From Desulfococcaceae bacterium HSG9 (GTDB taxonomy: Bacteria > Desulfobacterota > Desulfobacteria > Desulfobacterales > JAUCGF01): a stretch of DNA of 63,464 bases. The position numbers were made by a program, and so were the translations under genes. Position 1 is the first letter of the stretch; the number at the start of each line of letters is the position of its first letter. The DNA lies in the NCBI GenBank assembly GCA_030378005.1, contig JAUCGF010000093.1, forward strand, positions 1 to 63,464, in the 5' to 3' direction. Below the pieces are notes generated by a model, which saw nothing but the letters and a program-made list of their open reading frames with translations, had not been told where the DNA came from and ran no database searches. Below, in pieces: positions 8,756 through 17,748 of the stretch.

Positions 8756-10765
8756 ATGGAAATAAAAGAACCAGAGTATCAGCTTGAACTATCTTTTGAG
8801 AATGAACCAATAGAATATAACCTTATTGATGAAGATTTTGATATTGATTTTGCAAACAGCCTTGCCAAAATAGAGTCTTTTAATAAGCACTTGTACAGAC
8901 CTAATACTTATCTTCACAAATGGTGGGCTAGACGTTGTGGTACTACATTCAGAGCAATTTTAAAACATCTTGTTCGTGATAAAACAAAAAATGACTATTA
9001 TTCAGGAGGCGGACTTGAAGGGCAAATAATATGTGACCCTATGATGGGAGGCGGCACAACTCTTCACGAGGCTATACGCCTTGGCGCCAATGTAATTGGC
9101 GCAGATATTGACCCAATTCCAATTCTTCAGGCTCGCGCGGCGTTAACAGAATCGCCATTAAAAACATTAGAAAATGCGTTTACCGACTTTTTTAATGAGC
9201 TTCGTTCCCAGATTGGTCACTATTATCGTGTTGAGTGTCCGATATGTGAAAAATCATTTGAGTTAAAATTTGCTCTATATGGCGTTAAAAAAAGATGCGG
9301 TTGTCAAGAAGCTATTTTTATAGATAATTATATATTCAGATATAATAGTGACGGGTCAAAAATTCGTATATGTCCGGAAACCTACAATATTTTTCACGAT
9401 AATCATTTACTAAGCAGATCAAATTACAAACATAGTTTACCGCTTTATGAAAAAAATAAAAAAATATGTTCGTGTGGAAATAAATTTGCTGAAGATTTGT
9501 CCCTTCCATATTTTAAAAGATATGTCCCAATTGTGTTTATAGGGGAGTGTTTTGAACATGGTATCTTTTTTACTTCACCGGATAAATCTGATTTAGACCT
9601 TATTTCTTATGCTGATGAAAAACGTGGCGAGTTAAAATTTGATGAAAATGACTTCGATATCATACCAGGTCCGAAATCATCTGATTTACACAAAAGAGGT
9701 ATAAAAAATTATCTTGATCTGTTTACAAGCAGACAGTTGATTTATTTAAGAAAAGCAATTGATACAATAAAAAAATATGAACACACAATTTCTCTCAAGT
9801 TAGCAATGGTTGTGTCTGCTTCTATCGAATTTAATTCTTTATTATGCGGTTATAAAGGTGCTGCTAAAAATCGACCGGGCGCTATACGTCACACATTTTC
9901 CCATCATGCCTATTCTTTTCCATACACTGCTTTGGAAAATAACCCTGTATATAAGTCAAAGTCTTCAGGCACATTACAAAATATATTTTATAATAGGTTT
10001 ATACGTGGTTATAAATGGGCAATCAAACCGGTTGAACGTTCGATTAAAAATAAAATAACTGGTAAAATACCGATTGCCGGAGAAGTGGATTTAGGAAAAG
10101 AATATAGAAAGATAGAAAAATTAAATTCAGGAGAAAGACGCTATCTACTCATCCAGGGGTCATCTTCAAAGTTGAATATACCCAATAAAAGTGTAGATCA
10201 TGTTGTAACCGATCCTCCTTATTTTGATAGCGTTCAATATAGTGATTTGGCAGCCTTTTTCAGAGTTTGGCTGAGGCAACTCCTGCCTGGAGAAGTTAAC
10301 TGGGATTATTCATTGGATGCCGCCGCCGTTGAGCAGAATTCAAATGGAAACGGTCAATACGAAACTGTTTTAAGTAAAATCTTTATAGAATGCAATCGAA
10401 TTTTAAAAAATGATAGAAGCAGATTGATTTTCACCTTCCATCATTGGAATCCTAAAGGTTGGGCGGAATTGACAATTGCGCTCAAAAAATCTGGTTTTTT
10501 GTTAATAAATTATTATGTTATTCATTCTGAAAACCAATCGTCAGTTCATATAATTAACCAAAATGCACTTGTTCATGATCTGATTCTTGTACTTGGAAAA
10601 AAAAAATTATCATATAAAAAATACTGGAAACAGCCTGATATTATATCAAAAAGTGACAGTTACGATTTTTGTTATCAATGTGGTCTGTTGCTGGGATATA
10701 TTTTAAATTCAAATTTAACAAAACAAAAAATAAAGCATATTTGGAGAGATAAGATAGAGAAATGA
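8756..10765 (+). CDS. Zn-ribbon DNA methyltransferase (COG1743-like), partner of the NotI-like nuclease
   Basis: A 669-residue amino-methylating DNA methylase. RPNTYLHKWWARR (~48-60) is typical of the COG1743/DUF1156 relatives. DPMMGGGTTLHEA (~98-110) is the AdoMet-binding motif I. VTDPPYFDSVQYSDL (~482-496) is catalytic motif IV. The long insert between them carries CPICEKSF...RCGCQ and KKICSCGNKF zinc-ribbon clusters and probably recognises DNA. The motif order (I, insert, IV) is alpha-type. DPPY is more usual for N6-adenine methylation but also occurs in N4-cytosine enzymes. It should protect host sites against the nuclease encoded just upstream. No helicase or DUF499 ATPase is nearby. Confidence 0.8.
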   Translation: MEIKEPEYQLELSFENEPIEYNLIDEDFDIDFANSLAKIESFNKHLYRPNTYLHKWWARRCGTTFRAILKHLVRDKTKNDYYSGGGLEGQIICDPMMGGGTTLHEAIRLGANVIGADIDPIPILQARAALTESPLKTLENAFTDFFNELRSQIGHYYRVECPICEKSFELKFALYGVKKRCGCQEAIFIDNYIFRYNSDGSKIRICPETYNIFHDNHLLSRSNYKHSLPLYEKNKKICSCGNKFAEDLSLPYFKRYVPIVFIGECFEHGIFFTSPDKSDLDLISYADEKRGELKFDENDFDIIPGPKSSDLHKRGIKNYLDLFTSRQLIYLRKAIDTIKKYEHTISLKLAMVVSASIEFNSLLCGYKGAAKNRPGAIRHTFSHHAYSFPYTALENNPVYKSKSSGTLQNIFYNRFIRGYKWAIKPVERSIKNKITGKIPIAGEVDLGKEYRKIEKLNSGERRYLLIQGSSSKLNIPNKSVDHVVTDPPYFDSVQYSDLAAFFRVWLRQLLPGEVNWDYSLDAAAVEQNSNGNGQYETVLSKIFIECNRILKNDRSRLIFTFHHWNPKGWAELTIALKKSGFLLINYYVIHSENQSSVHIINQNALVHDLILVLGKKKLSYKKYWKQPDIISKSDSYDFCYQCGLLLGYILNSNLTKQKIKHIWRDKIEK

Positions 10766-10795
10766 TACAATCATACAAAAAACAGGCCGGTCAAC

Positions 10796-10865
10796 CAATC
10801 GCTCAATCGGATTTTCAAAGCAATCCACTTCTTTTCGCATTTTGAAAGCCGATTGAAAACCGGTT
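10796..10865 (+). repeat. Imperfect hairpin between the two restriction-modification modules
   Basis: CAATCGGATTTTCAAAG (10804-10820) pairs imperfectly with TTTTGAAAGCCGATTG (10840-10855), with CCGG and ACCGG extending the arms and GTTAGCTCAAAGGCGTT following. The 209-nt gap holds no gene. The shape again recalls an attC site or the end of a gene cassette. Confidence 0.4.
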
Positions 10866-10956
10866 AGCTCAAAGGCGTTTTTCAAAACCACATATACCCT
10901 GACGTTAGCAACGGAAACTGACGCGCACAAATACGGTACGTAAGCCAGTCGCGTCA

Positions 10957-10975
10957 ATGGAATGATATACGGAAA
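10957..10975 (+). repeat. 19-nt direct repeat, copy 2
   Basis: ATGGAATGATATACGGAAA repeats 7213-7231 with one difference. Its last base is the first base of the start codon of the next nuclease gene, so this copy also covers that gene's leader. Confidence 0.6.
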
Positions 10976-11901
10976 TGAATATAAGTAGAAACTTGTATCA
11001 TAATAAAAATGAAACATTACATTATTTGCGAGACAGAAGTTCAGAATCTTACGGTGAAATAATTAGAATTCATGGTGTGAAAGATTACAAGAAAAGAGCA
11101 GATGCGATTAACAAAGCAACCAAAAGAACAACTCAAAAATTAAAAGCGATTATTTTGCAGCGTTCAGCCTCGCAAGCATGGTCTAAAAACGAAATTATTA
11201 ATAATATCTTGATGGTAACATATTGCTCTTATATCACAATGATTGAATATAGAAACAAAGCATGGCCGTATGAATATATGTCATTTTCTCGTAGAATAGG
11301 AGAATTATGGGAACCATTTTGTACAAACTGTTTTGATTTTCCAGTCAGGGATGACATTGAGCTATATGAACCGCCTCTTTTTTCAGATGTCAAAGAACAA
11401 TTGCAACAAGAAATCAGGCATTATATTAACGCATTACATTTAACACAAAAGGAGAAAAATCAACTTTTAGAGTATTATGATAAAGTATGGAGTTTAGTGA
11501 CTTCAGGAGAAATTAAGCTTGAATTGGATCTTCATTTCAAAATTAAAAATATTAACTTTAATGTTGATTTCAAGAGCGGATTTCAATCGAACGAAAAAGG
11601 AAATACTAATCGTTTACTACTTGTTGCATCAATTTATCAAAATATTATTAGCGAGAATAATGAATGCCTTTTATTCGTTCGTGCCGATGAAGATGACAAC
11701 AACCATTATCTGCAAACGTTAAAAAATTCAGGAATATGGGATGTTTACTGTGGTAAAGAAACATACGAGCAAATTAATAAATATTCAGGGTTTGATCTTT
11801 TATCGTGGATTAACACACACATTCAATGGGAAGATGACTTAAACGAAGACACCCTACAACACTTTCAAGATAGTGATTTAATAAAATATTTATCATGGTA
11901 G
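10975..11901 (+). CDS. Probable type II restriction endonuclease (PD-(D/E)xK)
   Basis: A 308-residue protein whose name I cannot give with certainty. IKLELDLHFKIKN followed by INFNVDFKSGFQ (~180-205) fits a PD-(D/E)xK nuclease core with DFK as the catalytic half. The rest is mixed alpha/beta without metal clusters or membrane segments. The last 7 nt overlap the start of an Eco57I-like methylase gene, an arrangement typical of restriction-modification pairs. The ribosome site is weak (ACGGAA). AT-rich like the rest of the island. Confidence 0.62.
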   Translation: MNISRNLYHNKNETLHYLRDRSSESYGEIIRIHGVKDYKKRADAINKATKRTTQKLKAIILQRSASQAWSKNEIINNILMVTYCSYITMIEYRNKAWPYEYMSFSRRIGELWEPFCTNCFDFPVRDDIELYEPPLFSDVKEQLQQEIRHYINALHLTQKEKNQLLEYYDKVWSLVTSGEIKLELDLHFKIKNINFNVDFKSGFQSNEKGNTNRLLLVASIYQNIISENNECLLFVRADEDDNNHYLQTLKNSGIWDVYCGKETYEQINKYSGFDLLSWINTHIQWEDDLNEDTLQHFQDSDLIKYLSW

Positions 11902-13415
11902 CACCAGTAAAAAGAAAACAAGACGAGTTCCAGGCATTTTATACGAATTGTGATTTTATCACATCATACATGATTGGCTTGTTGAAATGTGAAAACGAAA
12001 TATCAATTCTGGAACCATGCGCAGGTGAAGGAATATTTATTGATGAAATTTTCAAACAAGGATTTTATCCTGAAATAAGAGCGTATGAATTAAATGAAGT
12101 AAGCTGTGAAAAATTAAAAGGCAAATATAAATCACATTCAAATGTACAAGTAAAAAATGAAGACTTTTTATTACTTTTGGCATTATTCAGAGAAAAATTT
12201 GACAGAGTGATTGCAAACCCTCCTTACGGGGCATTTCAAACGCCAGCCAAAAGAAAACTGCTAAAAAAAGAATTCCCACATTTGTATGCCAAAGAGACAT
12301 ACAGCCTTTTTTTGTTCAGGTCAATGGAGATGTTGAGGAGCTCAGGGAGACTGGTATTTATTATACCTGACACATATTTAACCCTCCACATGCACGAGGG
12401 CTTGCGTAGGAAAATATTGTCTGATTATACAATAGAATCAATTGCGATGTTCCCTTCAAAATTTTTTCCAAATGTCAATTTTGGTTATGCAGGCTTATCG
12501 ATTATCTCTATAACTAACGAAAGAGCGGATAAAACACATCATTTCCCTATATATAATGGTTTCAAAAATCAATCTGAACTGCCTGATTTGCTAACTGAAA
12601 AGAAAAAGAAATATGAAGTATGTCAACTTTCATATCAACAAATTCACAAAAACCCATCTGCCGCTTTTTTTCTCTCTTCAGAAAAATGGATTTCATCCGT
12701 TATAGCCTCAAAGGCTGAAACTGTCGGAAATTTATGCTCCGTAGTTACTGGATTCTACTCTGGCAATGACGCCAAACACCTCAAACGATCAGCAACTGTC
12801 ACAAGAGGAACAAAAAAATATACCACTATAAATATGGATGAAATATGTAAAGATGATTTTTCAATGAATCCTCCACTAAGTGGTATCAACGGTAAAGCGT
12901 GCTGGGTTCCTATTGTTAAAGGAGGCAATAAGCGTTTTTATAAACCGTCTGAATGGTTCATGGATTGGAGTAAAAATGCCCTGCATGAATATAGAGTTGC
13001 AAATAAGAAAAAAGCAAGGTTCCAAAATTCTCAATACTATTTTCAGCATGGAATCGCTGTACCAATGGTTTCCGCTTCATCAATTACGGCATCGTTAATT
13101 GATGGAAGACTATTTGACCAATCAATTGTTGGTATATTCCCTCACGCCGAGTATAAGAAGCTGACTTATTATATTCTTGGTTTTTTCAATAGCAAGGTGT
13201 GTAACAAACTTATCAGAACTATTAATGCAAGTACTAATAATTCAGCTAATTACATAAAAAAAATACCTTTGATTATTCCGTCACAAAAAGTGGTAAATAT
13301 GGTTAGCCGTGAAGTGGAACGTTTAATTGGTTTGGCTTCAAATAGCAATATACATGAAACTCAATTAGAGGAAATCAACAAAAGATTCAATGTGATTTAT
13401 AACGTTATCCCGTAG
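11895..13415 (+). CDS. Eco57I/TaqI-like N6-adenine DNA methyltransferase
   Basis: A 506-residue methylase. ILEPCAGEGIFIDEI (~36-50) binds AdoMet and RVIANPPYGAFQTPAKRKLL (~101-120) holds the catalytic NPPY of N6-adenine enzymes in gamma-type order. LRSSGRLVFIIPDTYL and the following strand are the usual motif V-VI region. The C-terminal half (from ~260) looks like a target-recognition domain of the TaqI type. It overlaps the upstream nuclease gene by 7 nt and most likely methylates that enzyme's target. It closes the AT-rich island: the next gene, 44 nt on, is a permease with backbone composition. Confidence 0.8.
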   Translation: MVAPVKRKQDEFQAFYTNCDFITSYMIGLLKCENEISILEPCAGEGIFIDEIFKQGFYPEIRAYELNEVSCEKLKGKYKSHSNVQVKNEDFLLLLALFREKFDRVIANPPYGAFQTPAKRKLLKKEFPHLYAKETYSLFLFRSMEMLRSSGRLVFIIPDTYLTLHMHEGLRRKILSDYTIESIAMFPSKFFPNVNFGYAGLSIISITNERADKTHHFPIYNGFKNQSELPDLLTEKKKKYEVCQLSYQQIHKNPSAAFFLSSEKWISSVIASKAETVGNLCSVVTGFYSGNDAKHLKRSATVTRGTKKYTTINMDEICKDDFSMNPPLSGINGKACWVPIVKGGNKRFYKPSEWFMDWSKNALHEYRVANKKKARFQNSQYYFQHGIAVPMVSASSITASLIDGRLFDQSIVGIFPHAEYKKLTYYILGFFNSKVCNKLIRTINASTNNSANYIKKIPLIIPSQKVVNMVSREVERLIGLASNSNIHETQLEEINKRFNVIYNVIP

Positions 13416-13459
13416 CAAACGCTACTTTAAAATATTTAATTTAATAAAGGAGGAAAAAA

Positions 13460-15025
13460 ATGGAGAAAGAGTTTCACTACCCGCTATTCTATCGCAAGGA
13501 TTTGACAGCTTTCTGGGCGTTATTTGCCGACAACTTAGCCAATGTCGTCATATTATCCGGTATATGCCTGTTCGTGTTCAATATGCCGGAACAGATCGTT
13601 TTCGGTCGTATCCTACCCGGATTAGGTGTGTCTTTGCTGGTGGGATTATCGTTTTATGTTTATCTGGCAAGGAGACTGGCCCACAAAGAACAGCGTGACG
13701 ATGTGACTGCGTTGCCTTATGGCATCAGCACACCGGTTATGTTTGTGTATCTATTCGGCATCATCGGGCCGGTGTATTGGGGTCTCAAAGCTTCCGGCAA
13801 TGCGGATGCTTCGTTGATCGCCTGGCAGGTCGGTATGGCGGCCGCTTTTGTCGGGGGCGTCATCGAAATGTTGGGAAGCATCGTCGGCCCCTGGTTAAAA
13901 AGGGTTACGCCGCGAGCTGGAATGTTAGGAACTTTAGCCGGCATCGCTATTGTATGGATAGCGACAGTTCCGTTAGCGAAAATTTTTGAAAATCCGTTGG
14001 TCGGGTTTGCTTCTTTGATGATTGTTCTGGCCGGACTGGTGGCCGGAATCAAGATGCCTTGGCGTTTGCCTGCGGGTTTGATTGCCATTGCAGTGGGAAC
14101 ATTTATCGGTTTTTTTGTCGGTTCTTCCAAAATTGATTTTTCCGGAGTGGGTTTTCATGCGCCTATTCCCGTGATTGGAGATTTAATTGCCGGATTAAAA
14201 ATGATGTTTACTTATCCTGCGGTTCTGGCGGCCGTATTGCCCATAGAGATATATAATTTTATTGAAACCATGAACAATGTCGAATCGGCCGAAGCGGCCG
14301 GTGACAAATATCCGGTTCGCACCTGTCAGATTCTGGATGGAGCAGGCACCATGATAGGAACGCTGTTCGGCAGCGCTTTTCCCACCACGGTTTATATCGG
14401 GCATCCCGCCTATAAACGGTTGCAAGGTCGTTGCGGATATGCGTTGGGAGTCGGCATTATCATATTTCTGGGAGCGATTTTCGGGTTTGTCGATTTCCTA
14501 TATAAACTTATCCCCACCGCGGCCGTCGCGCCCATGCTGGTTTTTGTCGGTATCGTGATAACGGCTCAGGCATTCCGCGCTTCACCGGCCAGACATGCAA
14601 TTGCAGTGGCGGTGGCGATCATTCCCCACATGTCCAATATAATGACCACGAAAATCAAGGGAGCTGTATCCGCTGTTAACGCAGATATGAATGACCCGAA
14701 GTTGGAATTCGCCCAAAAGTGCGCCGAACAGGGAATTGCCTGGGTCGGTCAAAGCGCGTTGGCTCAAGGCGCGATTATCACCGGTCTCTTGTGGGGAGCC
14801 ATTGTGGCCATGCTGATTGATCTTGATTTTAAAAAAGCGGCGTCATTTTCCGGCACCGCTGCGGTTTTAACGTTAATCGGGATCATCCATTCACCGAGTA
14901 TGGGGCTGCATTTTAACGCTATTTTTTGGGGCTATATGATGATGACCGCCCTGTTTGTCGCCGCTTGGCTTGGCAAAGTTGAAAGAGACCCGGAAATCGG
15001 AGAGTTGGATTTTGAAGCAGACTGA
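13460..15025 (+). CDS. Second NCS2/AzgA-like purine permease
   Basis: A 521-residue polytopic membrane protein of the xanthine/uracil/vitamin C permease superfamily. DVTALPYGISTPVMFVYLFG (~80-99) and GSAFPTTVYIGHPAYKRL (~307-324) are its recognisable segments; EIYNFIETMNNVESAEAAGD fits the motif around the family's substrate-binding Glu. AAAGGAGG precedes ATG. It resembles the first permease only distantly, so the two may carry different bases. It is followed by the guanine deaminase gene and was presumably next to the first permease before the restriction island arrived. Confidence 0.8.
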   Translation: MEKEFHYPLFYRKDLTAFWALFADNLANVVILSGICLFVFNMPEQIVFGRILPGLGVSLLVGLSFYVYLARRLAHKEQRDDVTALPYGISTPVMFVYLFGIIGPVYWGLKASGNADASLIAWQVGMAAAFVGGVIEMLGSIVGPWLKRVTPRAGMLGTLAGIAIVWIATVPLAKIFENPLVGFASLMIVLAGLVAGIKMPWRLPAGLIAIAVGTFIGFFVGSSKIDFSGVGFHAPIPVIGDLIAGLKMMFTYPAVLAAVLPIEIYNFIETMNNVESAEAAGDKYPVRTCQILDGAGTMIGTLFGSAFPTTVYIGHPAYKRLQGRCGYALGVGIIIFLGAIFGFVDFLYKLIPTAAVAPMLVFVGIVITAQAFRASPARHAIAVAVAIIPHMSNIMTTKIKGAVSAVNADMNDPKLEFAQKCAEQGIAWVGQSALAQGAIITGLLWGAIVAMLIDLDFKKAASFSGTAAVLTLIGIIHSPSMGLHFNAIFWGYMMMTALFVAAWLGKVERDPEIGELDFEAD

Positions 15026-15058
15026 TTTCAAATAGATGGATGTCAGGTTTCAGGACGT

Positions 15059-15210
15059 TTACGCTAAGTGCTTGGCCATAAGTTTTATAGCATCGCTCTC
15101 GCCGGGGGTAGCAACCCAGCGACAGTGTGCGGCAGATTGCAAACCCGCCTTGAGCGGTGCGTAAAATACCGGAAAACTTTTGTCCAAGTACTTAAAGACT
15201 GAAACCTAAA
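15059..15210 (-). pseudogene. C-terminal remnant of an unidentified gene
   Basis: On the minus strand, about 45 codons without a start read like a real protein tail: YLDKSFPVFYAPLKAGLQSA, then AAHCRWVATPGESDAIKLMA, then stop at 15059-15061. There is no upstream reading frame or ribosome site and the plus strand is not coding. I do not recognise the family. It is best taken as a leftover of a deleted gene in the 286-nt gap before the deaminase. Confidence 0.35.
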
Positions 15211-15311
15211 CCATAAAATCATAAAAATACGGCCTTCGATATCTATAACGACATTGATTGAAGCAGCGCGGGATTATTTCCAATTCGTAGTAATAGAAAG
15301 GAGAACTCATT

Positions 15312-15776
15312 ATGAACCAATTTATGCAACTGGCAATTGAAGAGGCCCGCAAGGGATTCACCAGCAATCATGGCGGACCCTTTGGCGCCGTAATTGTAAA
15401 GGACGACGAGATAATCGCAAGCGCTCATAACGAAGTATTGGGCACAAACGATCCCACCGCCCATGCCGAAGTGCTTGCAATCAGAAAAGCTTGTGCGCTC
15501 CTTGAAACCCACGATCTTTCGGATTGTGAGATTTATTCCACATCCGAACCCTGTCCCATGTGTTTTTCCGCCATACACTGGTCAAGATTGAAAAAGCTTC
15601 ATTTTGGGACAACCCGGAACGATGTGGCCGGCATCGGATTTGATGACAGTTTAATCTACGACATCCTGAGCGGCAAGGCGCAGTCCGTTCAAACAGAGAG
15701 TATCAATGTAGATCGGGACAGTTGTCTTGGGTTGTTAAAAGAATGGGATGCCAAACCTGATAAGGAGTTATATTGA
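15312..15776 (+). CDS. guaD: Guanine deaminase (small cytidine-deaminase-fold type)
   Basis: A 154-residue zinc deaminase. HAEVLAIRKA (~54-63) supplies the zinc His and catalytic Glu; SEPCPMCFSAIHW (~80-92) supplies the two zinc Cys. Length, the PFGAVIVKDDEIIASAHNEV start and the polar C-terminus match Bacillus-type guanine deaminase rather than tRNA adenosine deaminase TadA. It would convert guanine to xanthine, the expected substrate of the hydroxylase encoded at the other end of the cluster. GAAAGGAG precedes ATG. Confidence 0.8.
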   Translation: MNQFMQLAIEEARKGFTSNHGGPFGAVIVKDDEIIASAHNEVLGTNDPTAHAEVLAIRKACALLETHDLSDCEIYSTSEPCPMCFSAIHWSRLKKLHFGTTRNDVAGIGFDDSLIYDILSGKAQSVQTESINVDRDSCLGLLKEWDAKPDKELY

Positions 15777-15926
15777 ATTCTATCTAAAAGATGGTATCCT
15801 TTCAAAAAAATTTTTACCTGTGAAATTAAAATGAAATATCTTTCAATGAGCACAAATCATGCTCTGATTCCATCACAAGTGCCCCTGCCAGCTCGACACG
15901 ATAAATGCGGTAGCGTTTTGATTTTT

Positions 15927-16382
15927 TCATTTTCTGTCTGCTGATGACGGTGCCAGTTTAAACCGGATACGCAGTTGACCATCCGTATAACTTGTGGTGG
16001 TGATCCTGAATACGCCGATTTCGCCTGTATGCGAGACGTGTTTGCCAATACAGGGGCAGGCATCGTAATCACTGATATGGACAATCCGAATGTCTTTCTT
16101 GACGGCGTTTGGAAGTTTTTCCGTATTGTAGGACTTCTCCGCTGTATCCCTTGAGACAAAGGATTCCGTGACCGGCATGTCAGCGTCAATGACCCTGTTA
16201 ACCCTGGACTGGATGTCTGAAATCTCTTCATCTGTGAGTGCGTGATCAAAATGATAATCGCACTTGGATTTTTTCCTGTCAATATGGGCCGTAAAACATC
16301 GGCCACAGTCATACATTCTTACCATCGTTTGGTTGAGAATATGCTCTGCTGAATGCATCCGCAGATCAGGTTGTCTCTTCAA
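15927..16382 (-). CDS. AlaX-like alanyl-tRNA editing protein
   Basis: A 151-residue free-standing editing domain related to the second additional domain of alanyl- and threonyl-tRNA synthetases. MHSAEHIL (~9-16) gives the HxxxH zinc half-site and CPCIGKHVSHTGEIG (~110-124) the CxxxH half-site. Such proteins hydrolyse mischarged Ser- or Gly-tRNA(Ala) in trans. The start is TTG at 16382, about nine bases after GAGGAG; no ATG upstream fits. It stands alone, convergent with the deaminase gene. Confidence 0.78.
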   Translation of the reverse strand: MKRQPDLRMHSAEHILNQTMVRMYDCGRCFTAHIDRKKSKCDYHFDHALTDEEISDIQSRVNRVIDADMPVTESFVSRDTAEKSYNTEKLPNAVKKDIRIVHISDYDACPCIGKHVSHTGEIGVFRITTTSYTDGQLRIRFKLAPSSADRK

Positions 16383-16480
16383 ATCAGTAATCTCCTCATG
16401 AGTAATTTAATCCTTCCCTATATGCCTCTTTCGTTAATGGTTATGTCGATTTCAGACTATCTTATTAAAGCGGCGGGCCG

Positions 16481-17101
16481 TCATCCGCTTGAAAGCGCCT
16501 GGTCCAGAGTTTTATTCAACTGCGCCAGGGACCCGCAGGTTTTTTCCAACTTCAGGCCGAGGCTGTCGGTGATTTCACGCGCTTTTTGTTTCAAAACGCG
16601 CGCTTCCGATTCCGGGGTTCCCGGTATTTCAATCAGAAGAGCGCGGGTGTATCCATCCAGCATCCGCTTGGCCATGACCAGAGGATCAATTCCTTTGTCC
16701 TCCAAACGACGAAGTTGCAGCTCGCTAAAGATAAACTCAATACCCATTTCCGTCCATCCGGGCGTCAGAAACCAAGTTCCGGCTACGGTATAAAGCTCCT
16801 TTTCATACCTATCCTGGCCCAAAAGAACCCCGATGCAATCTTCCCCGTCCGGCCGAAATACAGGAACCGGCAGATCGTCGTGCAGCCGGTCCATAGCCTG
16901 GCACCGGCCATACCCTAAAACCACAGCATCGACTTTATCCGCCATATCCCGGATTGCGCAAGACACAGACTCCGCCAAAAGATCCGGCTGGATATGCAGG
17001 CCCCACTCCATGATCTTAATCTCCGAAATCTCCGGACGATTCGCCACGGCCCGCCTCATCTCAGTTTCCAAAACCTTGCAACAAACCACACCTGATTTCA
17101 T
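16481..17101 (-). CDS. DUF1638 family protein
   Basis: A 206-residue cytoplasmic protein with features I associate with DUF1638 (VDAVVLGYGRCQAM, PVPVFRPDGEDCIGVLLGQD, TWFLTPGWTEMG). Family members often occur beside corrinoid methyltransferase systems in anaerobes, but none is next to this copy and no reaction is established. ATG at 17101 follows AAAGGAG at good spacing, so I prefer it to an earlier in-frame start. Confidence 0.7.
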   Translation of the reverse strand: MKSGVVCCKVLETEMRRAVANRPEISEIKIMEWGLHIQPDLLAESVSCAIRDMADKVDAVVLGYGRCQAMDRLHDDLPVPVFRPDGEDCIGVLLGQDRYEKELYTVAGTWFLTPGWTEMGIEFIFSELQLRRLEDKGIDPLVMAKRMLDGYTRALLIEIPGTPESEARVLKQKAREITDSLGLKLEKTCGSLAQLNKTLDQALSSG

Positions 17102-17180
17102 ACGCCGTCTCCTTTCAAGGGGCGGTGTCATTGATAATACATTGAGAATACCCGACCAATGCGCACTTATGGAAATATTG

Positions 17181-17300
17181 TATAGAGGATAGCGTCAATT
17201 TAAGCTTATGCGGCACATAACAACAATAAGGTGAGCGTGCCGGATTTTGCGGAGCGCCAGCGGAGCATAACCCAGTCCGCCGCTCAACCGATTGGTTCGG
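17181..17300 (-). repeat. Cassette-boundary-like repeat, copy A
   Basis: A 37-nt block at 17181-17217 (plus strand starts TATAGAGGATAGCGTCAATT and ends TTATGCGGCACA) matches the block at 18677-18713 in 35 of 37 bases. Next to it is a non-homologous stretch with partly paired arms (GGTGAGCG near 17231 and CGCTCAACC near 17280), then GATTGGTT. It lies just past the 3' end of the nucleotidyltransferase gene on the minus strand. Constant block plus variable hairpin downstream of a gene resembles an integron attC site. Confidence 0.45.
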
Positions 17301-17748
17301 AGTTCTTCAAGGATTCTAATGCCTCTGCATCAGCTAAATCCTTGGTTCTCCCTGATGCCCTCTTGTTACATATTAAATCATCTATTGAAGGAATATGCAC
17401 TTTAATTCCCTCAATATTTACAGAAAGAGACCTCGAAAAAGCCTCCTCAAACCGAAGCCCGGAAGCTGTGGTGATGATGTCAATTCGTCTTGGGGCGACA
17501 CCAATTTGAAAAATGGTGCCATCCTTCTGAAGATCTTCTTTCGTCAGATTATGTAATGGAGCTCCGAAACGGCGTAATGCGCGCATCACAGCGTCGGCAT
17601 TCTGAGGAGATGGCATAACCCAGATGTCTATGTCCATGGTAGCTCGTGGATAACCATGTGCTGCCAGTGCGTAAGCGCCAACGAGCAGATATCTAACTTT
17701 CTCGTCGGATAAGGCGAGTAACATGTCTTTGTAGTCTTCGTTCAGCAT
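17284..17748 (-). CDS. Nucleotidyltransferase-fold protein (DUF6036/AbiEii-like)
   Basis: A 154-residue protein of the minimal nucleotidyltransferase type. YLLVGAYALAAHGYPRATMD followed by IDIWV (~19-43) matches the GG/GA...R.T.DiD active-site region; RRIDIITTASG (~87-97) adds the third acidic position. Related small proteins act in toxin-antitoxin pairs or remain uncharacterised. The gene start overlaps the end of a small upstream gene by 56 nt, a linkage seen for such pairs. The last codons (NSEPIG) run into the cassette-boundary repeat, which suggests the natural C-terminus has been replaced or the gene was carried as a cassette. Confidence 0.65.
   Translation of the reverse strand: MLNEDYKDMLLALSDEKVRYLLVGAYALAAHGYPRATMDIDIWVMPSPQNADAVMRALRRFGAPLHNLTKEDLQKDGTIFQIGVAPRRIDIITTASGLRFEEAFSRSLSVNIEGIKVHIPSIDDLICNKRASGRTKDLADAEALESLKNSEPIG

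Noticed and set aside
8756..10765. A DUF1156-DUF499 type defence system
   Set aside because: No DUF499 ATPase, helicase or DUF3780 gene is nearby; the immediate partner is a NotI-like nuclease.
15059..15210. A structured RNA or riboswitch in front of the deaminase gene
   Set aside because: The GC-rich patch is better explained by a protein-coding remnant on the minus strand; no known purine-riboswitch core is visible.
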